From: Bacteroidia bacterium
Lineage (GTDB): Bacteria > Bacteroidota > Bacteroidia > Cytophagales > Cyclobacteriaceae
Assembly: GCA_030425425.1 (NCBI GenBank)
Contig: JAUIAO010000017.1
Location: 1-64,000 of the forward strand
Direction of reading: 5' to 3'
Length of the DNA: 64,000 bases
Under the pieces are notes generated by a model, which made no database searches, was not told the DNA's origin, and saw only the letters and a list, made by a program, of their open reading frames with translations. How positions within the stretch are numbered: position 1 is the first letter of the stretch; each line of letters starts with the position of its first letter. The translations under genes and the position numbers were made by a program. This document shows positions 1 to 8,191 of this stretch, piece after piece.

Positions 1-98
1 CTTGCCTTAAGCTAACGATTCCTCTCCATCTGGGCTCGCTCAGGACTTGGTTCAAAAAAAAACCTCACCTTATAGATGAGAAAAGCGTGCATGGCGCA

Positions 99-128
99 CA
101 AAAAAACGCCCTTGGAAACCCAAGGGCG
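99..128 (-). terminator. Rho-independent terminator of pckA
   Basis: A perfect 9-bp stem (CGCCCTTGG at 107-115 with CCAAGGGCG at 120-128, loop AAAC) is followed on the minus strand by a run of seven T (plus-strand A run 100-106). It lies about 60 nt past the stop of pckA. Nothing else is recognisable in bases 1-98. Confidence 0.85.
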
Positions 129-186
129 CTTATTCACCGCTATTATCACATTACTATTGTGTCTCTAATTCACACCTGATGATCAC

Positions 187-1821
187 TTAAACATGATCAT
201 CCATGTGGTGGTGCTCATCGATCAGTGGTCCACCAGCTTTGATCTCTTCAGAAGCCTGACTTTCGAATTTCTCGAAGTTTAAGTGGAAACTGTGAGCAAG
301 GTTGATTGCTTTCTGGATGTAAGCACCTTTCTGCAACCATGTATTCATTGGATCAAGGATTTCTGAAGGTACGCCATGGATGTATTTCGGCATGTGCAGA
401 CCAAAGATTGGGTGCTGCTCGAAATCTACATCATCAAGATTTCCTTTCAAGATCTCAGTGATCATCGTTCTTGTATATTTCAATTTGATTCTGGAACCAA
501 CTCCATAAGGTCCACCAGACCAACCTGTGTTGATCAACCAAACGTTTACACCAGCCTCCTGCATTTTCTGGCTCAACATTTCGGCATATTTAGTAGGGTG
601 CAATGGCATAAATGGAGCACCAAAGCAAGCTGAGAAAGAAGGTACTGGCTCGGTAACACCCGCTTCTGTACCCGCTACCTTAGCAGTATAACCAGAAATG
701 AAGTGATAAGCCGCCTGACCTGGAGTCAACTTAGATACCGGAGGCAATACGCCAAAGGCATCAGCTGTAAGGAAGAAGATATTCTTCGGATTGTCAGCAT
801 ATGAAGGATCCTGTATGTTGTCGATATGATGGATAGGATAGCTCACACGCGTGTTTTGAGTGATAGTGCTGTCCATATAGTCCACTGTACCATCTTCGTT
901 GAACACTACGTTTTCCAGTAAAGCACCCGGCTTGATCGCACGGAAAATGTCTGGTTCTTTTTCTTCAGTAAGGTCGATCACTTTCGCATAGCATCCACCT
1001 TCGAAGTTGAAGATATTGTTTTCTTTGGTCCAGCCGTGCTCATCATCACCAATCAATTTTCTGTTTGGATCAGCACTTAATGTAGTTTTTCCAGTACCTG
1101 ATAATCCGAAGAAAATAGCTGTATCACCATCCTCTCCCACGTTGGCAGAGCAGTGCATTGGCAATACATTCTTTTCAACTGGTAAGATCAGGTTCAACGC
1201 TGAGAAAATACCTTTTTTCATTTCACCAGTGTATGCAGATCCGCCTACCAAGGCTACTTTTCTTGAGAAATTAAGAATGGAAAAGTTTCCCTGTCTGATG
1301 CCATAAGCCTCAGGTAGCGGGCATTCATAACCAGGAGCACAAAGCACCAACCAGTCTTCTTCAAAGTTTTCAATTTCCTCATCTGCCAATCTCAGGAACA
1401 TACTGTTCACGAAGAAGTTTGACCAAGGCAATTCAGTAACTGTTCTTACATTTAGTCTATACTGAGGATCTGCACATACATATCCATCTCTTGCGTATAT
1501 TTCTTTTCCAGAAAGGTATTTGACTACTTCATCATAAAGTTTATCAAAGTTATCTGAAGTTACAGGCTTATTGATTTTTCCCCACCACACTTTCTCTTCT
1601 GTATATTCATCTCTCACGATGAATCGATCCTGTGGAGAGCGACCAGTGAATTTTCCAGTGTTAACTGCGAGTGTTCCGTTAGCTGTTTCTCTACCCATTC
1701 CTTTTTCTACAGTGATCGCTTGTAGTTCTTCAGGAGTAAGATTCCATTTCACATCGGCGTTTTTCACACCGTAGACACTAAGGTCTGATTTTGCAGGAGT
1801 TTTTGACATTGTTAATTCCAT
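187..1821 (-). CDS. pckA: Phosphoenolpyruvate carboxykinase (ATP)
   Basis: Cytoplasmic enzyme converting oxaloacetate and ATP to phosphoenolpyruvate, ADP and CO2, the entry step of gluconeogenesis. The 544-residue length is normal for the ATP-dependent family. The kinase-1a P-loop GLSGTGKTTLS lies near residue 240, followed by the metal-binding GDDEHGW motif, and the substrate-binding signature FTGRSPQDRF lies near residue 58. A second ATG at 1809 (protein beginning MSKTPAK) is an equally good start and may be the real one. It is a single-gene unit with its own terminator downstream. Family identity is certain; only the start is in doubt. Confidence 0.97.
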   Translation of the reverse strand: MELTMSKTPAKSDLSVYGVKNADVKWNLTPEELQAITVEKGMGRETANGTLAVNTGKFTGRSPQDRFIVRDEYTEEKVWWGKINKPVTSDNFDKLYDEVVKYLSGKEIYARDGYVCADPQYRLNVRTVTELPWSNFFVNSMFLRLADEEIENFEEDWLVLCAPGYECPLPEAYGIRQGNFSILNFSRKVALVGGSAYTGEMKKGIFSALNLILPVEKNVLPMHCSANVGEDGDTAIFFGLSGTGKTTLSADPNRKLIGDDEHGWTKENNIFNFEGGCYAKVIDLTEEKEPDIFRAIKPGALLENVVFNEDGTVDYMDSTITQNTRVSYPIHHIDNIQDPSYADNPKNIFFLTADAFGVLPPVSKLTPGQAAYHFISGYTAKVAGTEAGVTEPVPSFSACFGAPFMPLHPTKYAEMLSQKMQEAGVNVWLINTGWSGGPYGVGSRIKLKYTRTMITEILKGNLDDVDFEQHPIFGLHMPKYIHGVPSEILDPMNTWLQKGAYIQKAINLAHSFHLNFEKFESQASEEIKAGGPLIDEHHHMDDHV

Positions 1822-1974
1822 CTTGCTTATCGTTAAATTCTATTGCTAAAGTAGATGTCCCACCAGTCCCCTGTAATCAGATATGTCAGGATTGAAACTA
1901 AAATATATCAGTCAAACCACTTCGTGAATTCATTGGTAATCAGTGATTTCAATACTAACTTCAAGAAACTAAAA

Positions 1975-1988
1975 TGCAAACGTTTACA
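1975..1988. promoter_or_regulatory. Palindromic site upstream of pckA, LacI-type look
   Basis: TGCAAACGTTTACA is a near-perfect palindrome with an AAACGTTT core, similar to operators of LacI-family sugar regulators. It lies about 155 nt upstream of pckA in the 259-bp gap between pckA and the hypB-like gene; no LacI gene is in the window. Functional assignment is inference only. Confidence 0.3.
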
Positions 1989-2080
1989 AATCGTCTTTTG
2001 CTTCCGATAAGCTGTACACATGTAAAATCGCTACTAGCCACACCGAAAGGTCACTGCGCAAAATCACTCAAAAAATTAGT

Positions 2081-2824
2081 CTATTGATAAGCATCCATCT
2101 GAATCGGCATATGATCGGTCAGCCAGGTGACCCACTCACTCAGTCCGTATCCTTTAGTAATAGAAGTATTAATGATTCGGATCTCAGGATTGACCTTAAA
2201 TAGTAACTCACGGGCTTTCTCCAAATTAAAATCTACGTGAGCCAAAAGGTCTATTTTATTGATCAGACACATATTAGCCTGCTCAAAAATCATCGGATAT
2301 TTTAGAGGCACTTTTTCCCCATCCGCCACACTCCAAATGACGACCTTCCGTGATTCTCCTAAATCACCTGCCCCAGAACATAAAAGATTACCAACATTTT
2401 CGATAAGGACGATACTTTCGCTTTCTGGCTTCATCTGGTGAACGGCATGATAGATCATATCCGCATCCAGTCGGCAGAATGCTCCGGTATTGATTTGAAT
2501 AACATTGGGATGAATCCGCCTAAGTCTGTTGGCATCATTCATAGAATCCTGATCGGCAGTTATCACATAGATAGGTTTGTCTTTGAAATGAAATAAGGTC
2601 TTTTCTAACAGTAACGTTTTACCGGCTCCCGGTGCACTGATCAAATTGACTACAAAAACCTGAGTACCCTCAAAATGCTTGCGCAAATGACCCGCTATTA
2701 TATTATTCTTTTTAATCAATTGTCTTTCAAGGTTGATCTCTTGCTTACGATAAGGATCATCCTGAGCATGAATATCCGCTCCAGATATCTTGATCGAAGT
2801 ATTGAATAAATCTTCGGCATTCAT
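2081..2824 (-). CDS. HypB-like GTPase (SIMIBI/G3E class) with altered metal site
   Basis: HypB proteins are GTPases that help load nickel into [NiFe]-hydrogenase. This 247-residue protein has the full G-domain: Walker A SAPGAGKT (about residue 64), ADQDSMNDA region, IENVGNLLC, DLGESRK, and the NKIDLL base-recognition motif. It differs from canonical HypB at the metal site: the usual NTG..CHLDA reads NTGAFCRLDA, so the metal-binding His after the Cys is Arg, and there is no His-rich N-terminus. It is the last gene of a three-gene operon (27-nt gap to the preceding membrane gene). No hydrogenase structural gene or hypA/C/D/F is in the window. Family is clear, hydrogenase role doubtful. Confidence 0.8.
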   Translation of the reverse strand: MNAEDLFNTSIKISGADIHAQDDPYRKQEINLERQLIKKNNIIAGHLRKHFEGTQVFVVNLISAPGAGKTLLLEKTLFHFKDKPIYVITADQDSMNDANRLRRIHPNVIQINTGAFCRLDADMIYHAVHQMKPESESIVLIENVGNLLCSGAGDLGESRKVVIWSVADGEKVPLKYPMIFEQANMCLINKIDLLAHVDFNLEKARELLFKVNPEIRIINTSITKGYGLSEWVTWLTDHMPIQMDAYQ

Positions 2825-2851
2825 AATCGGAACTCTTTAGAAACTACTGGA

Positions 2852-3406
2852 TTATTTATTCTGAAACCTGATAACATATCCTGGAATCAGAAATGCAATA
2901 ACCCAACCTACTGATTCTATCATCATCTGCTGTGACAGAGAGAAATAAGAAGCAACACCACCTAGTAGCGCAAAAACTAATCCACCAATCATTAAGGATC
3001 GATATGAAAGCACACGACCTGTGAGGGAAATAGACGAACCAATTATTACCATAAAAATGGGGTGCTGAAATTCAAAATTGATTTTTCCCAAAACATTCGC
3101 CTCCACCAGATTGATCAATACCAGAGTAATAATTAAGCTCACCCAGATGTAAGTAACCGTTTTCACCCGACCGCTACCTGAAAGTGGACGATTTTTGATC
3201 AAATACACCACAGTAATAATCAGACCTATAGGAATAAGAGTATAGCTTGTCAGGTTTAAAAAATCCTCTACCTGAAATGGCAGCACCATCTCCCTTAGGG
3301 AATATGAGATTAGGAAATGTAAAAAATTGATCCACCCCCATAGGATCAGCAATACCCCTTTGCGATCAATCTGATAATCCAATGACTTAATAATATCTAC
3401 TGTCAT
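2852..3406 (-). CDS. Polytopic membrane protein of unknown function
   Basis: 184 residues with about five to six hydrophobic segments (around residues 17-35, 50-70, 84-103, 113-130, 135-155, 160-180), short loops, no signal peptide and no recognised family motif. It is sandwiched between the HypE-like gene (33-nt gap upstream) and the HypB-like gene (27-nt gap downstream), all on the minus strand, so co-transcription is likely. A role as membrane partner or permease for the two Hyp-like proteins is only a guess from position. Confidence 0.6.
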   Translation of the reverse strand: MTVDIIKSLDYQIDRKGVLLILWGWINFLHFLISYSLREMVLPFQVEDFLNLTSYTLIPIGLIITVVYLIKNRPLSGSGRVKTVTYIWVSLIITLVLINLVEANVLGKINFEFQHPIFMVIIGSSISLTGRVLSYRSLMIGGLVFALLGGVASYFSLSQQMMIESVGWVIAFLIPGYVIRFQNK

Positions 3407-3439
3407 AATTGCCTGGTTTAAATTATTACTACTCCTTTT

Positions 3440-4351
3440 TCATACGGTGACCTCCCCTATGATAGTAGCACTTCGTCCATGGTGTTGAGTTTTCAATTTA
3501 TTGACTACTTCATGTGCCTTCTGCTGTCCTACCACACATAAAAACGCTCCTTCATTGTCTAAATCTACCGGATTGAGATCGTTGAGCATCGCTACATGCT
3601 TAGTAGTATCTAGTACCGGCACCTTGCTTTGGAACAATTCCAATTTCAGATCAGTCACTTGACTAATAGCAGAAAATGCACTATTCACTCCATCAAATGG
3701 CATTTTTATGAACTTGATCAATCCTCCAAAATCATGTAAAAGCGTAGCAATCTGACGATGAACTGCATAGTTATCGAAAGGCAATTCGTACTGATCCTCC
3801 AGATCGGCATGGAGATTTTTCATGGCCAACCCGTGTGCACCAATAGCACCACTCACGATTACCTTATCTCCTTTGATAATTCTCCTTGAATTGAGATTGC
3901 TTTTGAGATGAACTGCACCGACAGCCGAAGCGCATATGATCCACTCTGGAAATTCAGAGTCAGCGTTCAATACATCTTCGAAAATGACAGAAATATTGTA
4001 TTGAGTAGCGTAATCACGCATTTTAGCCATGAGCCGCATTAAATCAGATTTTGCTAAATGCTTGTTTTTTACAAATGAAAACCTGAGGATTTCTGGGTAT
4101 GCTCCCAGCTCAGCTAATCTATTCACCGTATGATCAATTACAAGTCCGCTAATCAGCTCTTGATCCAATCCGAAAGGAAACTGGTGAAAATGCATACTGG
4201 TCAACACACGATCATCAAATTCTAGTACTTGTTGATTGATCTGGTCATTGAGTTCTGGAGAGTTGAAATATCCGGAAGAGGAAGTGATTTCGGGGTGGAC
4301 TTTAAGCCTTTTTTGATATTGAGATACGAAGAGTAAGTTGTCTGGTGTCAT
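3440..4351 (-). CDS. HypE-like (PurM/AIR synthase fold) protein lacking catalytic residues
   Basis: 303 residues with the two-domain AIR synthase/HypE layout: an N-terminal ATP-binding-like half containing HTVNRLAELGAYP and a C-terminal half starting at GDKVIVSGAIGAHG and ending DNEGAFLCVV ... SATIIGEV. Canonical HypE dehydrates a thiocarbamate on its own C-terminal cysteine to make the hydrogenase cyanide ligand. Here the expected acidic ATP/Mg sites are replaced (LTSMHF for TTDSF, FEDVLN for GDTKV, GAIGAHG for GTIGDHG), and the protein stops at EVTV without the usual C-terminal tail ending in Cys. First gene of the operon with the membrane and HypB-like genes. It is probably not a working HypE. 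Confidence 0.72.
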   Translation of the reverse strand: MTPDNLLFVSQYQKRLKVHPEITSSSGYFNSPELNDQINQQVLEFDDRVLTSMHFHQFPFGLDQELISGLVIDHTVNRLAELGAYPEILRFSFVKNKHLAKSDLMRLMAKMRDYATQYNISVIFEDVLNADSEFPEWIICASAVGAVHLKSNLNSRRIIKGDKVIVSGAIGAHGLAMKNLHADLEDQYELPFDNYAVHRQIATLLHDFGGLIKFIKMPFDGVNSAFSAISQVTDLKLELFQSKVPVLDTTKHVAMLNDLNPVDLDNEGAFLCVVGQQKAHEVVNKLKTQHHGRSATIIGEVTV

Positions 4352-4354
4352 TTT

Positions 4355-4382
4355 TTGGTAGTTTATGGGGACATTACATTTC
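4355..4382 (+). promoter_or_regulatory. Possible plus-strand Bacteroidota promoter
   Basis: TTG at 4355-4357 and TACATTTC at 4375-4382 (seven of eight matches to TAnnTTTG) are 17 nt apart, within the range for -33/-7 elements. The site faces away from the HypE-like gene and towards the orphan terminator at 4593. Weak evidence by itself. Confidence 0.25.
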
Positions 4383-4592
4383 TATTTAAGAGCTAAAAGA
4401 TCTGTGATATACGAAGAAATTCCTATGAAATAAATCAGACCTTATTACCACCAAAGTCATATGATAATTGAGTATAAATACTCAGATTATCACCACATTC
4501 TTCATGAGCACAATGATGGATATGAAGGTTTCAAAAAATACCCCAAATTCATAATTGGGTTCATTCTCAGGAATGGAGGGTTGTTAGTTAGA

Positions 4593-4622
4593 AGCCCCGG
4601 CATCACTGTCGGGGCTATTTTT
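4593..4622 (+). terminator. Orphan intrinsic terminator
   Basis: AGCCCCG (4593-4599) pairs with CGGGGCT (4610-4616) and is followed on the plus strand by ATTTTTA. No plus-strand gene ends here; the minus-strand esterase gene ends just to the right, but the T tract is on the wrong side for that gene. It may end an unannotated small RNA, or the hairpin may serve the esterase gene poorly. Confidence 0.5.
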
Positions 4623-4623
4623 A

Positions 4624-5829
4624 TTAATGATTGTCATTTTTAATCTTTCGGATCTGCTCACTATACCTTTCTTCTCCGCTTAGTTCATACGCTTTTTGCA
4701 ACTCTTCCAAGGCGCGATCTTCTTCATCTATGGACAAGAAGTATTCAGCCATAGAATCGTGTGCATTGATGCTCTTTGGGTAAGATTTCACAGCCATTTC
4801 AAAAAACAAACCTGCTTTTTTGATTTGATTCATTTGCATGAACATGTATCCGCCCATATTCAGCATTTCTTCATCTGCAGGAGGGACATTATACCCAAAA
4901 TGATCTTTTAATTTCTTTGCGCGGTAATCAAATAGTCTTTCCATTTCCTCCACCGCTGTTCCTGGATTATTTATAAGGTCAACATTTTCCAATCTATACC
5001 ATTGGAATTGAGCACATAATCCATCCCTGATTGATGGATAGGGAACGGTACTGTGAATCTCATCGGGATAGTATTCCCAGGTAGTTTTTATATAAGATTC
5101 TGAAATCTGAACAAAAGACAAAATGGAGCGGGCCAATATGGAAAAATCAGATTTTGAGTGACGTACTTCTTCAATCCCTACCGATTCATCCGACCTATCA
5201 AGGGGTGCTGCTAGAGAGACGAATAGAGATTTTTTGGACAAATCTGATATAGACAACTTCTCAGCTGCATCCTTTAAAATCTTTTGATCGTCCCAATCCA
5301 GTGCCGGGTCAATGGCTATGTAATTAGCAAAAAGATCGGGACGCTCCAGCAACACATTGACTGTAAACAATCCTCCCAATGAGTGACCGATCAACGTACG
5401 ATAATTGGTCGCTGGAAAGTTTGATTCCACGTATGGAATCAATTCATCACTGATGAACTTTGTAAACAAATCTGAACCACCAGAATCGGTATTATTCATA
5501 CCTAGCTTCGATATGGTAAGATCCCGTGTTCGGTTTTCACGGTTAGAGATGCCCACCAAAATCATTCTCGGCATATGATCACACCAATAGTATTTATGCA
5601 CAGTTGCCAAAGCACTGAAATGCACGCCTCCATCAAGGATATAAACCACTGGAAATTTTTCGTATGGTCGGGCATCTTCCGGTATTTGTATCCACACCTT
5701 TCTGGACTCTCCCAACACCGTGGATTGGATATTTAATTCTTGACCGACCTGGTAGAGGAACTTTTCCTGAGAAAAACCAGCAGTAGCTGAGAAAATCAGA
5801 AACAATATTGTGAAAACTTTTGGGTTCAT
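4624..5829 (-). CDS. Secreted alpha/beta hydrolase (esterase-D/Fes-like) with C-terminal helical region
   Basis: 401 residues. Residues 1-20 are a signal peptide ending at FSQ. The hydrolase domain (about 25-270) has the putative-esterase (PF00756) pattern: VVYILDGG oxyanion region, the nucleophile elbow GHSLGG near residue 148, and an acid/His late in the domain (DEIHS). The last ~110 residues are helical and TPR-like (a MAEYFLSIDEEDRALEELQK repeat). Members hydrolyse ester bonds such as siderophore or acyl esters in the periplasm; the substrate here is unknown. Stands alone, with ~180 nt of unremarkable DNA before the M56 gene. Confidence 0.82.
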   Translation of the reverse strand: MNPKVFTILFLIFSATAGFSQEKFLYQVGQELNIQSTVLGESRKVWIQIPEDARPYEKFPVVYILDGGVHFSALATVHKYYWCDHMPRMILVGISNRENRTRDLTISKLGMNNTDSGGSDLFTKFISDELIPYVESNFPATNYRTLIGHSLGGLFTVNVLLERPDLFANYIAIDPALDWDDQKILKDAAEKLSISDLSKKSLFVSLAAPLDRSDESVGIEEVRHSKSDFSILARSILSFVQISESYIKTTWEYYPDEIHSTVPYPSIRDGLCAQFQWYRLENVDLINNPGTAVEEMERLFDYRAKKLKDHFGYNVPPADEEMLNMGGYMFMQMNQIKKAGLFFEMAVKSYPKSINAHDSMAEYFLSIDEEDRALEELQKAYELSGEERYSEQIRKIKNDNH

Positions 5830-6011
5830 ATTGAATAATTATTTGGGTTTAAATGCCATACGGATCCTGTTTACGCATCAGCGTATGAGGATCAGTAGTG
5901 TTTACTCTTTAGTTAAAAAATTACCTCGAGGCAAAGCCATTGAGTTATTTGGTGGAATTTGCCTTGCAGGCATAAAGTCTCTCAACCCAGACGGGCGGAG
6001 ATTAAAACCTA

Positions 6012-7073
6012 TTAGTGGGTTTTAGAATTATCAGAAGGCAAAGGCTCCAGATATCCGGGTAAAGGATAAACAGATTCTTTCTGAGCCTTATTCATTCTGT
6101 TGTAAATACTTTGAAGCTCATCATATTGCTGTTTGTCTTCTATTGGCAGTATGATTCCCTCTTTGAGATCCTCTTCGTTCATCATACCAGTCTGCAGAAC
6201 CTCCTCCATATTGGCAGTATATCGCCAGTATTTCAACATTTCTTTGCCAGATACTCCTTCATTGTCCGAGCACGCCCAGAAAACGAGTATCACCATCGGA
6301 AGCACCAACGCTTGTTTATAATATCCAGCCTTGCGGCGAGGATAAGTCATCATACGAAACCTTTTACGTGTCAATGAGAAATTAAAACCACTTCCCAATC
6401 GTACCGATGATGACGTTTGGAGATAACTAAGTAAAATTTCCTGATATCTCTTCACATTCCTTGAACGCTGCAGCACATTGGCATCCGCTAGAAATTCATG
6501 GTTCAGTTTCATGCTTCTTTTATAAAAAATCAGAATAGGATTGAACCAAAACAAAACCATTAAGATTTCCATAAAAAGCAAATCCAAAGAATGCCATTGC
6601 TGAACATGTGCCAGCTCATGGTCCATAAGCTCTTTCTCTATTTTGTCATATTTATCTTTAGAAACAAAAACATAGTGTAAAAATGAAAATGGAGGAGAAT
6701 CAGTACCCATCAAAACCACCTTACCTCCATCAAAGAGCCTATGCTCATTATTAAGGATAATTTGAACAATTCTAAATATACCAACACAAAACCTTATTAA
6801 TAATAAGGCAGTAACTGCGAAATAAACATTGAGTAGTAATGTTTGCCATCTCAAAACTACTGGATTGATCAAATGAGGTTCAGCCTGGCTGATCAACAGT
6901 TTGACGGGCTCAGAACCAGAAATCGAAATAATAGGCACTATCAAAGAAATGACCAGTCCCAATATCAGATATACCCTATTAAAAACATGGTTTTTCTCAT
7001 CTTGCAAGGCAATCCTATAAAAGCCATAGAATACCACAACTGCCAAACTAAATCGTAATAAATAAAGTATCAT
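6012..7073 (-). CDS. BlaR1/MecR1-type M56 membrane metallopeptidase
   Basis: 353 residues with hydrophobic segments near residues 1-20, 35-55, 80-105 and 260-275. The zinc protease motif HELAHVQQWHSLD (HExxH) lies near residue 155, with an N..FLADANV segment downstream as in M56 peptidases. The C-terminal ~85 residues after the last membrane segment are short and do not look like the penicillin-binding sensor of true BlaR1. Such proteins sense a signal and trigger inactivation of their BlaI partner, whose gene overlaps it by 4 nt upstream. The signal is unknown. Confidence 0.88.
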   Translation of the reverse strand: MILYLLRFSLAVVVFYGFYRIALQDEKNHVFNRVYLILGLVISLIVPIISISGSEPVKLLISQAEPHLINPVVLRWQTLLLNVYFAVTALLLIRFCVGIFRIVQIILNNEHRLFDGGKVVLMGTDSPPFSFLHYVFVSKDKYDKIEKELMDHELAHVQQWHSLDLLFMEILMVLFWFNPILIFYKRSMKLNHEFLADANVLQRSRNVKRYQEILLSYLQTSSSVRLGSGFNFSLTRKRFRMMTYPRRKAGYYKQALVLPMVILVFWACSDNEGVSGKEMLKYWRYTANMEEVLQTGMMNEEDLKEGIILPIEDKQQYDELQSIYNRMNKAQKESVYPLPGYLEPLPSDNSKTH

Positions 7074-7441
7074 GAGTCTGACCTTTCGAGTTTGTCATCA
7101 ATCATTTTACGCAATTCTAGAAGCTCTTCTTTGGACAAACTCATGTCGTTGGTGAAAAACGAGGCGAATCGTCTGGACGACCCCTGGAAAAAGGTTGCAA
7201 TCATATTTTTCAAATATGAAGACGAATATTCCTTCTTGTCAATGAGGGAGTAATATTGTCTGGAGTTTCCATTCAGATTAAACCCTATTGCACCCTTGTC
7301 AATCATTCGCTTTAGCAAAGTGGCGATGGTAGTTGAAGCCGGTTTAGGCTCTGGAAGCTGATCCAAAATATCTTTCATATATACAGCATCCAATCGCCAG
7401 ATGATATCCATCAGTTCCTCTTCTTTCTGGGATAGTTTCAT
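7070..7441 (-). CDS. BlaI/MecI/CopY-family transcriptional repressor
   Basis: 123 residues, the usual family length. The N-terminal winged helix begins LSQKEEELMDIIW and continues PASTTIATLLKRMIDKGAIG, the recognition part of BlaI/CopY repressors; the C-terminal third is a dimerisation region that the partner protease would cut. First gene of a two-gene unit with the M56 peptidase (ATGA-type 4-nt overlap). Four palindromic operator-like sites lie immediately upstream, so autoregulation is likely. Confidence 0.93.
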   Translation of the reverse strand: MKLSQKEEELMDIIWRLDAVYMKDILDQLPEPKPASTTIATLLKRMIDKGAIGFNLNGNSRQYYSLIDKKEYSSSYLKNMIATFFQGSSRRFASFFTNDMSLSKEELLELRKMIDDKLERSDS

Positions 7442-7446
7442 TTTGA

Positions 7447-7509
7447 TCTATAATTATAGAATGTATTCTACAAATATAGAACATCTCTTCTATTCTACAA
7501 ATGTAGAAT
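7447..7509. promoter_or_regulatory. Array of overlapping BlaI-type operators
   Basis: Within 63 bp directly upstream of blaI are four inverted repeats: TCTATAATTATAGA (7447-7460), TAGAATGTATTCTA (7457-7470), TTCTACAAATATAGAA (7466-7481) and ATTCTACAAATGTAGAAT (7492-7509). The last contains TACA..TGTA, the core of known BlaI/MecI operators. The first three overlap each other by a few bases. Likely the repressor sites of the adjacent BlaI-family gene. Confidence 0.78.
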
Positions 7510-7570
7510 TTAAACGCACTTGAAATTGAGGTAAAATATAGGAATGAATATTATCATCTGATGAGATGAG

Positions 7571-8179
7571 CTACTCAGAACCAGGAATAGACTTTTTGAA
7601 AAGTGTATAATTCACGCTCACTTGTAAACTGTTGGCAAATAATAGATCGTTTTCACGACTTTCGAAAAAATCAGTCTTTCCAAAATCATAGCTAAACTGT
7701 ATCGCCCATCGCTCATTGTATGTATAATCCAAGCCGATTGAAACCGCGATCATCAATGGACTGTATTCAAATGTCTCAGCCGGCTTATCCTCTTTGTAAT
7801 TGACCTCCCCTGACAAAAGTTTAGAGAGTTTCACACCAAGATTCAGTCTGTATGGAGAGTCTCCTTCACTAAAGCTCAGGTAAAGTGGCATACTGGCCAA
7901 CCAATAATCATATCTAATATTCAAACTATCATTATCAATTGAAAAATTTTTAGATACCTCTATCTCTGACCGAATTGCGATGTTATTGTTCTTGACTGGA
8001 AGCTTCCAAACTCCAAATCCTCCGACTTGAAAATTAACCCCTGGATCATACATATGTGTATAATCATTGCGGACTTTAGTGAGATTAGGCCCGGCTTTAA
8101 CTCCCAGTTTCAAATATTGAGCCTCGGTAGCATTAGCGAATATGATAAGGCTGAGAAAAAAGAATATTGAAGCGCGCAT
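7571..8179 (-). CDS. PorT-family outer-membrane beta-barrel protein
   Basis: 202 residues: a signal peptide (residues 1-20, cleavage after EAQ), then alternating amphipathic strands typical of small barrels (LKLGVKAGPNLTKVR..., WAIQFSYDFGKTDF, SLQVSVNYTLFK). The opening GVKAGPNLT pattern is common to Bacteroidota PorT-like proteins. Follows the haem-binding gene by 9 nt on the same strand, and the BlaI operators lie beyond its end. Specific function unknown. Confidence 0.8.
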   Translation of the reverse strand: MRASIFFFLSLIIFANATEAQYLKLGVKAGPNLTKVRNDYTHMYDPGVNFQVGGFGVWKLPVKNNNIAIRSEIEVSKNFSIDNDSLNIRYDYWLASMPLYLSFSEGDSPYRLNLGVKLSKLLSGEVNYKEDKPAETFEYSPLMIAVSIGLDYTYNERWAIQFSYDFGKTDFFESRENDLLFANSLQVSVNYTLFKKSIPGSE

Positions 8180-8183
8180 TTCT

Positions 8184-8191
8184 CAAAATTA
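8184..8191 (-). promoter_or_regulatory. Candidate -7 box next to the PorT-like start
   Basis: TAATTTTG on the minus strand fits TAnnTTTG and ends four bases before the ATG of the PorT-like gene; it overlaps the stop codon of the upstream gene. Would give a leaderless transcript. May be coincidence here. Confidence 0.3.

Noticed and set aside
4461-4643. Plus-strand 60-codon frame
   Set aside because: It runs through the hairpin terminator and into the esterase gene; the composition is unlike a real protein.
6012-7441. Beta-lactam resistance sensor
   Set aside because: The M56 protein lacks a penicillin-binding sensor domain and no beta-lactamase gene is next to it; only a BlaI/M56-type pair can be claimed.
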